Below, one piece after another: positions 22,826 to 34,385 of a stretch of DNA of 64,000 nucleotides. Origin of the DNA: Ramazzottius varieornatus (taxonomy: Eukaryota > Tardigrada > Eutardigrada > Parachela > Ramazzottiidae); the NCBI GenBank assembly GCA_001949185.1, contig BDGG01000003.1, forward strand, positions 5,270,221 to 5,334,220. The letters run 5' to 3'. The notes below the pieces were generated by a model that worked only from the letters and a program-made list of their open reading frames with translations, did no database searches and was not told the DNA's origin. Position 1 is the stretch's first letter. Each line of letters starts with the position of its first letter. The position numbers and the translations under genes are program-made.

Positions 22826-23565
22826 ACTACCAGATATACTCTTCTAATCTGAAACGTTTATATCCTTTCCAGTAGCCGTATACTTTATAAAACCCGTGGG
22901 CCATGGCCGCAGGTTTGCACCACATTCGAGGGCCGGAAGTTGCGAAGTACCGAGCAGCGCCACCTGTGGAGAACCTAAATGGGTACGCCTTTCGAAGGGC
23001 GTGACTAATAATAATCGCAAATTTTGCATTGTTGCTTCTTTTCCCGTTTCTTGTCCATCTTCTTCAGTTCTTCGGTTTTTCCCAAACGTGAAGTCAAGAA
23101 AACGCTCGCAGTACCTTCTTTCATAACGGCTGGGAAGGTTAGGTTCTGGATAGTGCAGGCGGGGAAGCAGAGTCTGTTGCCGTAAAGCTGCTTATCGGGA
23201 TTGTTTGGACGTCGGCGTCCCTCTCACTGCCTTGGACAAGTATCATTTCCGGCTCATCCCGTGTAACGCTTATCTTCTCGTTCCTTCGGACTTTTGTTGG
23301 CTGTTTGCGCTCAGAGCAACGCGGGAAGCTCACACGTTTCTGATCACGCAGTATCAGGTACGCAGAAGTGGGAATCCCCCTCGCTTGCGCAGTTTGTCGG
23401 AACGGTGCAGATTTACGCAACTACCCACTGGTGGCTCCGATCAATCACGTAACCGCTTGATTGATCAGTAATCTGCTATTCGCATAAAAAGACTGGGTGC
23501 CGAATTTGAATGCGTTCTTATTTTGCAGACTTTATTCCTCTATTTTGCTTAATACATTTGTTGAA
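22826..23565. other. Spacer between ninjurin and EDC4
   Basis: Contains the ninjurin 3' UTR and the EDC4 promoter or 5' UTR. An acceptor-like ttttgcag at about 23521-23528 suggests a 5' UTR intron for EDC4. No supported coding exon and no hairpin repeat. Confidence 0.4.
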
Positions 23566-26500
23566 ATGGCGAAGACAGGAGGAGTTGATGTTCAGGAGCT
23601 GAAACGGTTTGTGGAAACTACGTTGGAAGAGCGACAGCAAATGTAAGTAGAAGAAATCCCTTCCTCACGATCCTTCATTTTTACAAAGAGGCGCACTTTT
23701 TCAGTGTTGTCGGCTGTAAGCATGCGCCACTTAGAATGATCTTGTCCAGTTTGATTCTTTTCCAAAATGGCGCACGTTTTCAATCCAACCGTTCATGGAT
23801 ATCAACGTATTTCTTTCATGTAGAGCGATATTTGAAGAGGATGATTCGGACGAGAGGAACTCTCACGCAGTTCAAGCTCGTCACGTCGAGTTACAGTATC
23901 CCGACCAGAGCAACGACGATGGAATCTCCCGTCAGCATAGCCACTACGTCTCCACCAAGCCCTGTATCGAATACAAGTGGGAACAGTCTTTTTACCATGG
24001 ACGCCTCATTGCCGTTCACATGTCCGGTCATATCCTGGCCTATACTCTTCAGACCCACCATAGTGGCAAAGTCAGAGTGACCACCGAAGAGGCCAGTAAG
24101 GATGGACGATGTCTCCTGAAAGACTTCTCGACGCAACTGGCGGATATCGATTTCGCTCATGTCCCAGATGCCTACTACATAGCCTGTATGGAACAAGATG
24201 GATGGTGCACTGTCTTTGCCATCCATGATGTCAAGCCGATGAAATACGAGCTGATTGTAAAGGTAGGAAAGACTTGTCAAGTTCGGTTCCATTTTACCGA
24301 ATGTGCATACTCGTGTGACGTCATGCGCTGAATGGCCAGAAAATGCTCGTGGCGCGGCCTTGAATAGTTCGCTCATATGAGCACGGCCCTGAACGGCCAT
24401 ATGAAGTATAGTGGCACAGCCTTGACTGGCATGTGCATTCTTCTACTTCCGCCTTTCACTGTACTTATCACTTAACCTGTCTTTTTGTGTTCTAGATTAG
24501 GATAAGTGCGGGAATAACTAAGGAAATCACGGAAGCTGGGCTTCCTTGTCGGGCCATTTGGTGTGTCCATGTTCCCGAGCAAGGAGCCAAGCCGTCCTTC
24601 CTCGACTCCGGAGACGTGTCCAACTGCCTCGCACTCACTTGTGGAGGTAAAGCAGTGGTCGTTAGTGTCCCCAGAATGCAGGAGGCTGCCGGTGCGGAGA
24701 ACCAGCCCATCACGGTGGAAGAGATGGAGACGAAGAAAGGTCTGGCTATCATGAAAGCTGGTGCCAACATTTGGGATGGCAAGATGTCCCCCGACGGTGT
24801 CGTGCTGTGCTTGGCTCGAGAAGACGGATGTGTACATTTCTACCAGGTAAATTTATCTTTTTCTGAGTCGAAATATCGTATCACGAATACGGGTGGCTGT
24901 TATCTGAAGTGGCGCACGGTACTAGCCACGAATCATGGAAAAGTGCGCCACTTACAAGATCTTCATGCCACGTGGCGCAGGTTTTTAGCGCTGGTTGCCG
25001 GAAGCATGCACCGCTTGAGATGACAGTCTTGCATGCTTCGTTTGCCGACCTGGCAGTCTAATAATAGTTTCTTTGCAGTGTGTTTTGCGGAAGGGTGAGT
25101 CTTCAGAAGAAGAGTACGCGCCGCTGGTGTACACCTGGACGCCACACGATGGGCGACCAGTTCACAGTCTCAACTTCTTCGACGACTTCACCTCCAACTC
25201 CAAGCAAGAGCAGTTCTGGATGTTCGCCGTCAGTGGCTGTGAGTATGGCCGGCAGTTCAAAATATGGAACTGCCAGCATTGGTACTGCCTCCAAACCATT
25301 GATGTGCTGGCCTCTGTCGATCGTCCCTTGGAGAGCGTGAAGCTGCAGGTGACGGTGGACCCGACAGGGCAGTATTTGATCCTGGCAGACACCCAGAAGA
25401 ACAGGCTGATGTTCTTGAGAGTGGATAAAGACCTGAAGAAGCGGGTAGCGATCGTTAGTTCGGTGAACGAATTCGTGGTAGGATCACCGATCCTCAATGT
25501 GGTGGCGGTCAGCTTGAGATCCATTCGTCCCGGTGAGGACAACCGCGATTCCCCGCGCTTGGACCACGGTAAGAAAGCGGGGAAATCGGTTTTCGTGAAC
25601 CTGCATACATGAAATCAGACCTAGAGGCATGGTTTCATGTCTGCAAGTTCATGACGCTTGTGAGGATTCATGAACCTGAACACACTTGGCTGTACTGTTA
25701 CCGTGGTGTCTTGTAAGCAGGTTGTTGTCGCGCTGGCTTTTGATCGAGCTTTATTTGGATTTTCTTTCGCAGGTGACAATAACGAGAACGGATTTGAAGC
25801 CCAATTGATGACATTACATTCGCATCTGTTCCAGCACATGAATGTAACGTACATCGGTGAACAGCTTCCCTCGAAAGACCGCTCCAGTTCGCTCAGCTCG
25901 GAAACCCGACAAGAAGCCAACGTTGCCATCAAATCTTCTTTCTCGAAAGTCGAAGATTCCCTTCAAGCTTCAAACACTTCGGCCAAGATTAAGAATGAGC
26001 CCTCGTTCTCAGCTCTGAATGGTAGTGTGGAGAGTGAGAAGGAAAAGCCGAAGAAAGAAAGGAAGAAGAAGAGGGAGAATGCCAAGAATGTGGAAACGTT
26101 CTCGTCGGGTGCAGAGTATGAAAGACCTGACTGGGTCACCACGTCGGAGGAAGGCCACGAATCGATGCTGGAGGATTTGGTCAGCAAGAAGAACGTCTCC
26201 ACGGAGCTGGGAAGCACTTTCGATGTGATAAGGCCGCTCGTCAAAGATGTCAGTGAGACGGACTTCTCGTCCATCATGGACGAATTCCAGGTAACCAAGA
26301 AAATCGGATGAATTTTCTAGTTCAGATAGAGCAGCGGAGAAAATTAGCGCAAAAACTGGATTTTCCAAAAAGAATTGAAAAAGAATCTTATAATGGGAGC
26401 TCCGGGACAGACTCGACAAGATAGCTTTTCCAAGTGGCGCACTCTTACCGCCATTGACACGGACAGCGTGCGCCACTTGGGAAAATAGTCTTGTCGAATT

Positions 26501-29432
26501 TGCTTGCTTAGGCATTAAGCGATCGGGACAAGTTGGAATCGTTGCTGCGGAAAGAGAAACATGTTTTTCTTCTATATTACTTTCAGGTGTTGAACGATGG
26601 GAGAAAAGGCGAGACCAGACAAGAGTCGGTTTCGCAGCCGAGGGACAACGGCCAGTCTTTCGCCGCCGACTCGCTCGACTCCATCGCAACCAGTACCGCC
26701 AAGCTCTCGCTGGATTCTCCCGCTGACGTCATGGAAAAGATCAAAACACAGAACAAGCAAGAGGAAGTGGTTTTCGGGGCGCCACCGGTCAACGAAGGTG
26801 TCAGCGCTACCGCCACCATGCTATCGGTCAGCTCGGTAGCGTCTTTGGAGAGCGTGCTCGTAGCCAGGGAGAACTTCCACACTGCTGAAAACAGCTTTGT
26901 CTCCGAAAACGGTAGGGGGATTTCTTACTCTCAAGTAAATAAAAATGACATTTAGAATATCTTTATTTTAATATTGGTTTTCGAATTTATCCCTCAAAGT
27001 CCGTCCCGACGACTGGCTGGCTGGGCAACTGAGCCTTCACTTTGACCTCGAACTATGTGTGTTGACTTCCTTGCAAGCATCTGAGTTCAAAGCCTGATTT
27101 TTTTTTCTCGATAGTTTTATGTATTTTTCGGTCTAATGGAACTTTGCGATCTTTTTTCAGAAACGCCTTCGTCGACCTCGGAGACAGACAAGCAAAGACA
27201 GCGACAGTCTTTCGAGACTCTCCTTCCCCCTCAACTGCTTCAAGGAAGCATGAATAGCGTCTCGAACGACCGTCTGGAGCAGATGGAGAACACTCTCAAG
27301 ACGATTGTGTCGGCCTTGCAGCATCAAACGCAGATGGTCCAGCGGCTGGCTGCCACGGTGGAAACTCTCAAAGCTCAACCGGTCCACAACGGCCATAGCA
27401 GTGTCCCGACGGAAAGCTCGGAGGTTGTCTCCAGGAAAAACGCCGAGATGGTCTCCAAGTCGCTGCTAGTTCCTATCCAACAGATGGAAACTCGAATGGT
27501 AACTTCTTCTGAAAGACTGACAATTTTGGACGTGAATAGACAAACTCGGTTAGATGCTTTCTCCAAAGTGGCGCACTCGTCCAACCAACAAGACCGAAGG
27601 CGTGCGCCACTTAGGAAAACAGTCGAATGGACAAGATAGTTTTCTTGAGTGGCGTACTCCTCCAGCGAATAGTACTGGATATGTGCACCACTTGCGAAAG
27701 CAGTCTTGTCCAATACACCGAAAATGTTTTGAAGGTATTCGGGCTGTATAAAAAGATTGAGTATGGGCTTTTCCGTAGGCGAATTCACTTCAGGGGTTGG
27801 CTCCGATGATCGAAGCTGCCGTCGCTCGAGAATTGACCAAACAGCTCGGTCTCTCACTCAGAAATGCTCTGAAACTTCTCACGGAGAAACTGGCCACCGA
27901 TGTTTTCATGAGATTGAACACCGTAGAAGCAACTTTGTGCCAGAAGGTGGCCGAATCACTTCGTTCCCCACAGTTTAATCAGACACTCTCCGCCAGCGTT
28001 TCCGCACAGTTGGGTGAAGTAGTCAAACTGGCCGTCAGCTCTGTCGTTGCTGGACAGTTGGTCAACTCTATCAACCAGATCATGAATCAAGCCATCGGTA
28101 GCATCAACCAGGTCTTCAACCAGGGCACCAAAGACTATTTGGCACAGATCAACCGAAGTCTGGAAGGCTACTTCGTCAGGATGGACGGTGTTGTGGAACA
28201 AGGCTTTAAAGGCATAATACAAAGGAGACTGACTAGTCCGCCTTTCGGATACCTGCACACATGGCCTCTTGGACGTAAAGTGCTGAGCATGTGTGCAGCA
28301 ACGCGACAGTTTTGTGCGCACCCGAGACATGCACCTGCATACGTGTTCTCCATGTTGCGGCAAGTGTCGTATATGCAGGTGCATTAGGTGCTGGCCTGTG
28401 ACTTTCCGACGTGCACCTGCATGCATGCGCAACATTGTCGAAGATGAGTTTAGTGTGTGCAGGTGCTGACAAGACTGCTCAACTTGATCTACTGGGCTCT
28501 TCAGTAATAAAGGGATGGTTTTGATTGTAGGAATGGATGAATCCAATGGAAAGGCTTACAAGGCTGGCCTGAAACAAGTTTCTAGCGAACTCTCGCAGAA
28601 GGTGGAAGGCATCGTTGAGAGGAACATCGAAGGGCTGTACGGTCAGCTGATGCAAAACTTGGGCGGACAGATCAGCCAGAAGGTGACGAGCTTCGTAAGA
28701 GAAGAAATGAGGGAACAACAGGGCGTACTGCATGACAGTATGGTGCAGATGCTCAGATCGGGAGTGGCTACACCCGGCGGAGCAGTGCTGGGATCACAAC
28801 AGAAGATACAGAGTCTGATGCAGGAAATCAAGGCCGCCTTGGACAAGCAAGATGTCAACAACGCTTTCAGACTGGCACTGTCAGCGTCCGACTTGGGTGC
28901 GGTGTTGTACGTTTGCGAGAAAGTCAACGTCCATGAGGTAAGAATCTTTCTGAAAGTTTTCTACCATTTTTGTGGTACGGAAATACCGGTACGGTTGGGT
29001 TCGATAGAAACCAGGGTGAAGTTGTATGGTTATGTGTATAAAGATAGCTTGGTTTCTATTTGACGTTACTGGAAGTGAGATTTGAAGGGGGTTCTGGTGT
29101 TGCAGTTGTTCATGAGGCCAGATTCGCTTCAGACGCCGGTCCTTTTCTCACTGATCCAACAACTAGCAGCAGATATCGGCTGCAAGACGGAGCTGAAGAT
29201 TCAGTATCTGGAAGAGGCCCTGATGGCAGTGCGCTCCGACGACCTGGAAGCCAGTTCCTTCAAGTACCTCAAGACGGTGCTGACGGAAGTGGTGTCGAAG
29301 CTGCAAAAGTTCCTTCGAGAGAACCCTCAGCATGCAGCCTACAGGACAGTGAGGCTGCTGGCCAATAATGCTAACCTTCACCTTTCACAGATCAGTCGCC
29401 AGAGTGGCAAGGCCACCGATGGTGCCTTCTAA
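23566..29432 (+). CDS. EDC4: EDC4 (Ge-1/Hedls) mRNA-decapping scaffold, 10 exons
   Basis: Exons 23566-23642, 23824-24262, 24496-24846, 25079-25568, 25773-26290, 26587-26911, 27161-27498, 27794-28211, 28531-28937 and 29106-29432 join in phase to about 1229 aa (human 1401). EDC4 scaffolds DCP1-DCP2 in cytoplasmic P-bodies. The N-terminal third is a WD40-like propeller (VRVTTEEASKDGRCLLKDFS, FAHVPDAYYIACMEQDGWC, WMFAVSGCEYGRQFKIWNCQ). A Ser- and Lys/Glu-rich linker follows at about 455-735. Then come coiled-coil repeats (LEQMENTLKTIVSALQHQTQ) and the conserved alpha-helical C terminus: DVNNAFRLALSASDLGAVLY, PVLFSLIQQLAADIG, LKIQYLEEALMAV. Introns 1, 3, 5 and 7 carry hairpins. Intron 8 appears to use a GC donor. 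Confidence 0.94.
23686..23790. repeat. GCGCAC hairpin plus half unit in EDC4 intron 1
   Basis: Full unit 23686-23732; 79 bp on, a left arm only (AAAATGGCGCACGTTTTCAA) at 23765-23790. Confidence 0.75.
24907..25016. repeat. GCGCAC hairpin doublet in EDC4 intron 3
   Basis: Units 24907-24953 and 24971-25016, the 64-bp short-spacing class. Confidence 0.8.
26432..26478. repeat. GCGCAC hairpin in EDC4 intron 5
   Basis: Single unit preceded by actcgacaagatagcttttc and followed by ggaaaatagtcttgtcgaat: outer inverted repeat well kept. Confidence 0.85.
27566..27693. repeat. GCGCAC hairpin doublet in EDC4 intron 7
   Basis: Units 27566-27612 and 27646-27693, 80 bp apart. Confidence 0.85.
28212..28530 (+). 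other. EDC4 intron 8: GC-AG intron with clustered CACCTGCA motifs
   Basis: The upstream exon ends ...ggctttaaag and the next bases are gcataa; no GT donor fits the phase. Joining at 28211/28531 (G|GA) restores one frame that runs through conserved EDC4 sequence. Inside, CACCTGCA-type words on both strands occur near 28248, 28333, 28373, 28411 and 28460. No hairpin repeat is present. Confidence 0.65.
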
Positions 29433-29995
29433 GTGAAAAGATCTGACAGCAGTCATGCTCTAGCCATGGTGATGCATCGTTGCCGTTACTCTGTGTAGAC
29501 TTCTGTTCTTGGTTGCGTTGAAGAAATGACGGCCCTGTATATGTAGACGTTGACGGTACGAGACTTGCATAGCTTTTGTTATTACTGCAGATGTTTGCTT
29601 TGTACACACGCGCCTGTGAAAGTTTTGGCTTTGATGCTTTTTATGTTGGATTCATTTACACGGTAAAGTTCCGCTGGGAAAAGAATGGCAGTTGAATCAG
29701 TTGGTACGATGCAGTCAGTGGCAGCGTACGACGGGAACAAAGGACTGGTCATATTGGCTGTTGTCGTTGGAAACTGCTGAGCTCTCCAGCTTCTTCGAAA
29801 TGGAACATTTCTTGGCCAGAAAACGCTTGGCTGTTTGGATTGTGCAAGATGTGCGGCAATGCCCTCTGCCAAACGTCAACAGTCTGTTGGACGGAGTGGA
29901 CCAACAAGAAGAACCGTAAGTTGACGCTGGTCCCAACCGGAAGTCAACCGGAAGTGAGCCTTTCCGCGCCAATTGGGGGTTGTTTCTTACACTTC
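29433..29995. other. Spacer: EDC4 3' UTR and upstream region of the Cys-rich gene
   Basis: No supported gene. A 96-aa minus-strand frame (29582-29872) has no recognisable motifs. Confidence 0.4.
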
Positions 29996-32645
29996 ATGAT
30001 GAAACTATTTTGGTTGACCCTAGCTGTTGGCAGTTCGATATGGGAGACGGTCAAGGGAGCTGCGGTAAGTGAGGCTGTGTTGGGCTTAGTTATCCGGAAG
30101 TAACATGCAAATCTGAGCTGGGCAGCGAAATGAAGCGGATCGCTATGTCAAGTGGCGCACGTTCTCGTTAGTGTCGGCCGACAACGTGCGTCGCTTGTCA
30201 GAAACGGTCTGGGTGAGTTGATTTGCTCAATCCCAAATGATACGATGGCTTTTCTTTCCAGACGATAACCTTCACGGGAACGAACGCCACTTCGTCAGCC
30301 ACCTCCACAAGTCAATGTGTCTACGTCAACGGCGTCTGTACCAATCCAGGAAGCTCCGGAAGCCAGTTCCAGACTCCGTACTACAATAGTCAAACGTTGG
30401 GCCAAACTGGCTCGACCATCGCCTGCATCAACAATATCTGCCCCACTACAGGTTGATTTTATATGCTTGGACGGATTTTGAAACTCAACTATAAAAACAC
30501 CACTGATCATATTGCATTCAAATATGGAACTCTTGTATTTCAAGCACTAAAAATCACGGTATCAAAGTTTGGCTTCGGTTGCGCGAGTCCGACGGAAAAT
30601 ACAGGACGAAGTTTCGAGAACCCGGAAACTGAGTGTACGTTTTCGGCAAGCACCGGCGCGCGCCAAAAATATTTCTGTTGCCACATGAACGTTTCCAGAA
30701 AATTTTCACCAACCCTATCCTGTTCCAAACTCCATCGAGTACAGGAGAAAAATCGATTGTGTCATGATATCGTAAACTTGTGGGGCCTGCGACAGTAAAA
30801 GTGTGTGCGCTGGGTGACTGCACTGAGATTATTTTCACCTTTCTCGACTTCTGCGTTTTCGAGCGAGCCATATCTGGCAGACTATACTTCAACTTCAAGG
30901 TAAGCCAATCTTCCATCAGACGAATTTATTATTAATGCACGCAGCGCTCTTCAAACTCGGCCATAAAAATTTGAAACATTTCAAGAATATTTGACCGGAA
31001 TATCACAGTTTCTGTTTACCTATCAAAGGCCAAATACAGGCACGTTCGCTCAAAAGTAAAACTAGGGGTTCAAAGACCAAACAATGCTCTGTCGAATAAG
31101 TGGCAGACCATTGAAATCAATGGAGATACCTCTCTGCTGTCCGGAGCAAAGTCCGGCTGACAGGTGTTTTCCGGGTGCATGCGGTTTTATTTTGCTTGTT
31201 TTTCGGATATATGCATTCTCCACAGAACTTTCCGGAAACAATGCCGGATGCCCCAACTATTTGATGGGTAAATTTGGCAAGAGTAGCATCAATCCTGATT
31301 TTACTATGAGTTTTTAAGATCCGTCCAAGCAATTAAAATCAAGCTGTGTCGGCCAACAATGCTTCACCGGCTACTGTACTTCCACAAATTTAAACATTTA
31401 AATAACTTCCTCGGCGGAGGAACCATCGCTTGTATCAATAACATCTGTCCGACTACAGGTCAGCAATGCTTCACTGGGTACTGTACATCTACCAACAATA
31501 ATTTCCTTGGTGGAGGCATCATTGCTTGTATCAACAATATCTGTCCGCCTACCGGCCAGCAATGTTTCACCGGCTACTGTACTTCCACAAACTTAAACAA
31601 TAACGTTTTGGGTGGAGGAACTATCGCCTGCATCAACAACATCTGTCCGACCACGGGTCAGCAGTGTTTCACTGGCTTTTGTACATCGACCACTTCGACC
31701 TACAACCCCTGTACCTTCCTCAACGGGATATGCACCTATTCTGGATCGAACCTCTACACCTCGCCCATCAACACCGGACAGTGTACTTTTTTGAATGGCC
31801 AATGCTACAACACGGGAACGAGTAATCTCAATAACTTCGGTAGCGGACAGTACACTTGTGTCAACGGCTATTGCACACCGACCAATGGAGGTATCAATGG
31901 GGGATTAGGCTCTCCGATCTTCGCTTCGACGTCCTACAGCTTCACCCCGTCGTCCTGCGCACCGGGAACAGTCATCGGTCAGGTGTATGCCTCCAACGCC
32001 CAGAGCTACCAGTTGATCAACAGTGGTGGCAGCGCTTTCGGTTCGTCCGGTAAGTACCAAACTTTACCAACGCGAACAACTTTACCGAACATAGATGACA
32101 TCAGTACAGAAATTGAAATGCCGCAACCGAAACGTCCGAAATCCTTTTCTGTAGTGGCGCACGCTTCCGGGCGATAATAATGACAATCTGCGCCACTCCA
32201 ACATTGCGGGATTTTCCAGTTGCTTAAACGACGGGTTTTTGGAGGAATCGAACCGAGGCGGCCTGGTGATCGACTTACTGATGATAATGCGCTTTTTGTT
32301 TCAACAGGTCAATTTTTCGTATCGCAGTTCGGACAGGTCTTCGCGTCGACCTACGTTCCCGGTGGTACATACTATTTAACCATCAGTGCCCTGGGGTTCA
32401 CAGGTATTTCTGGAGCCACCGCCACCGTCATCATTACGTGCAATGGGCCATCTAACGGCATCGGGGGAATCGGAACGACGATTGCCTGTATCAACAACAT
32501 TTGCCCCACTACTGGTCAGCAGTGTTTCACCGGCTTCTGCACATCCTCCACCGGTATCGGAACTACGATAGCCTGCGTCAACAATATTTGTCCCACCACT
32601 GGCCAACAGTGTTTTACTGGGTACTGTCAAAGCTCGTTCGGCTAA
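29996..32645 (+). CDS. Secreted Cys-rich tandem-repeat protein with cadherin-like segment
   Basis: Exon 1 (29996-30064) encodes a signal peptide, MMKLFWLTLAVGSSIWETVK. Exon 2 (30262-30451) begins the repeats; later coding blocks are 31459-32049 and 32308-32645. The repeated unit is TIACINNICPTTGQQCFTGY with CTST following: cysteine pattern C-x4-C-x6-C-x4-C, about six copies, plus looser CVNGYC/FLNGICTYS variants. Between repeat groups, YSFTPSSCAPGTVIGQVYAS to TYYLTISALGF..ATATVIIT resembles a cadherin-like beta fold. An 890-bp inverted-repeat element splits the first repeat, and the repeat after it has a 5-nt frameshift. Splicing from ACAG|GT at 30451 to the matching ACAG|GT at 31458 would skip both and keep frame, giving about 395 aa. 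That junction is inference. Function unknown; extracellular matrix or cuticle is possible. Confidence 0.7.
30150..30196. repeat. GCGCAC hairpin in Cys-rich gene intron 1
   Basis: Single unit, right arm CGTGCGTCGCTTG slightly decayed. Confidence 0.8.
30453..31342. mobile_element. 890-bp terminal-inverted-repeat element inside the Cys-rich gene
   Basis: The left end starts TTGATTTTATATGCTTGGAC and the right end, reverse-complemented, starts TTGATTTTAATTGCTTGGAC. Similarity continues for about 45 bp (GGAC-GGAT-TT-GAAACTCA). No long open frame encodes a transposase, so it is non-autonomous. It interrupts the codon series CCC ACT ACA GG|.. of a Cys-rich repeat, whose second half resumes at about 31343. 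I see no clear target-site duplication. Confidence 0.8.
32152..32197. repeat. GCGCAC hairpin in the Cys-rich gene intron at 32050-32307
   Basis: Single unit, arms GTAGTGGCGCACGC and CTGCGCCACT. Confidence 0.75.
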
Positions 32646-32902
32646 AACCCAGGTTTTCTCGTTCTTCTCCGCGAAAAGCCAACCACGACCGGTAGAAGCA
32701 TTATTCCGGCAGGATGCAGTGCTGGATAAAATTTCATCGATTTTTCTAATCGCTATTTGGTCTTTAACTTGCTATTTTGGTTGCTTTCGTTTTTCATATC
32801 ATGATTCGGAATAAAGAAATTTATCATCTGCCGGGCGCGGAGGAAAACGGGAAGAACCAGCAACTCCGTTAAGTACTGATGTTCTTTTCTCTTTCTTTCC
32901 AG

Positions 32903-32999
32903 ATACTGCACATCTAATTCGGTGGGTTCAAGAAACAGCATCTACGACATTTCGTGTTATGTACAGGGTCAATACGTTTGCGGAAATTTTGGAAAATAA
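32903..32999 (+). CDS. Possible alternative terminal exon of the Cys-rich gene
   Basis: Preceded by a strong pyrimidine tract and acceptor (ttctctttctttccag). In the matching phase it reads YCTSNSVGSRNSIYDISCY .. to TAA at 32997-32999, beginning like the YCTST end of the repeats. A donor in the last repeat (ACT GG|GTACTG at 32620) joins it in frame (GG|A), replacing the YCQSSFG ending. AATAAA overlaps the stop (32995-33000). Confidence 0.5.
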
Positions 33000-33000
33000 A
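32995..33000 (+). terminator. AATAAA overlapping the alternative stop codon
   Basis: Poly(A)-type hexamer at the end of the candidate terminal exon. Confidence 0.35.
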
Positions 33001-33447
33001 TACCACGAAAGAAACGTTTAGTATCGCAGACATTCGTTGCTAGCAAATCGCAATCGTACAGGATAAAAGTGTCAGGTCTGCAGTTTTAACCTTCTCCGTC
33101 AGTCTGCCGAGTATCGCTCAAAAGAGTTCGTTGAAGGGATAATTTACCGAATCTTTGACCCTACGAACACAAGCATCAGGTATTCCGGCGGCATACGGGA
33201 AAGAATTCGACCGCAATTGCTTACTGATCGTAGATGAAATAACGCATATTGCGGTCCAATGTGTCCAGCTGCTGTACTGTATATCCTCATCGCTCAGCTT
33301 GAAGTCTAAAATGTCAAAGTTCTCTTTTATCCGATTCCGATCGACGCTTTTAGGAACAATGATCCGATCCAGCTGGACAAGATATCGAGTCAAAATCTGC
33401 CAAAAGAAACCACTCGCTGGAAGGAGGCTCACACAGATTGTTTTCAA

Positions 33448-33494
33448 AACTCGCGCACGCCTCCCGTGTTTTGGACTGAAGGCGTGCGCCACTC
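33448..33494. repeat. GCGCAC hairpin in AKR pseudogene intron 6
   Basis: Single unit. The intact paralogue also carries this family in its intron 6, but there as a doublet. Confidence 0.8.
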
Positions 33495-34262
33495 ACGGAA
33501 ACGATCTTGTCGAGTTTGTTTGACGAAACTTCGCAAACTCTATTATCTTGTTGTACTACTGACATGAGCAGAAGAAAACCCCGTACCTGCGCTACTGATT
33601 TCTTGTGACGCTCAGCGATGTCTTTTAGCAGAGGCTCTTCCAGTAAGATTGGTTCGCCTGGCCTGACACCCGGACGGGCTGGCGAACCCAGTGGCGCATA
33701 GGCCGTGATGCTAATGCCATGTCATGTGCAAAAGTCATACAAGGGCTTTTGCATCAGGTAGGCGTGACACTCCACCTGGAAACAGATGGGAAGGATAACC
33801 AACTGGTCAAACGAACAGATACAGTCGTGGAATTAGGGCAGTGTGTTCCGGCAGCGCTCGGCATAATGACTGTACCTGCATGTTGGCCGGCTTTATACGT
33901 GCGTGCTCCAAGATGTATTCGGTCTGTACCGAGTTGAAGTTGGAAAGACCTATGGCGCGTACCAAGCCCTGATCGACAGCGCTCTCCAGTTCCTAATAAT
34001 GAAAAGGACAGTTTGATATATTCAGCAACGTCTAGAGGGTCAGGATCAATTTAATCGAGTGCAGCCTGCCAAACCATGTGGTTGACGGTTCGAGGTCCTC
34101 GAGAGGCACACACTTCAGCAGATCCTCATCGTGCGAACAGCACCATCAGCCGCGACTTTTCTGGCCCTTGCCCAGTTCGGGTCAAACTGCTATAGTTCCA
34201 ATCAATTATACCCGTCAAGAGTCAAGACCAACTTAGCGAAAGGACTGACTGATCACATTCTC

Positions 34263-34385
34263 GAGTGGCGCACGTTCTCGTGTTAGTACATAGCAGGGTA
34301 CGCCACTTGAAAATCTTGCCGAGCTCTCGTGTTTTCCTAAGTGGCGCACTCTTCCAGTCTCATTGGCTGGATAAATGCGCAAGTG
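34263..34385. repeat. GCGCAC hairpin doublet in the AKR pseudogene
   Basis: Units 34263-34309 and 34339-34385, 76 bp apart. Confidence 0.8.

Noticed and set aside
33722-33724. TGA in the AKR copy read as selenocysteine
   Set aside because: The paralogue has Gln there, the site is not catalytic, and the copy also has a frameshift and a dead exon.
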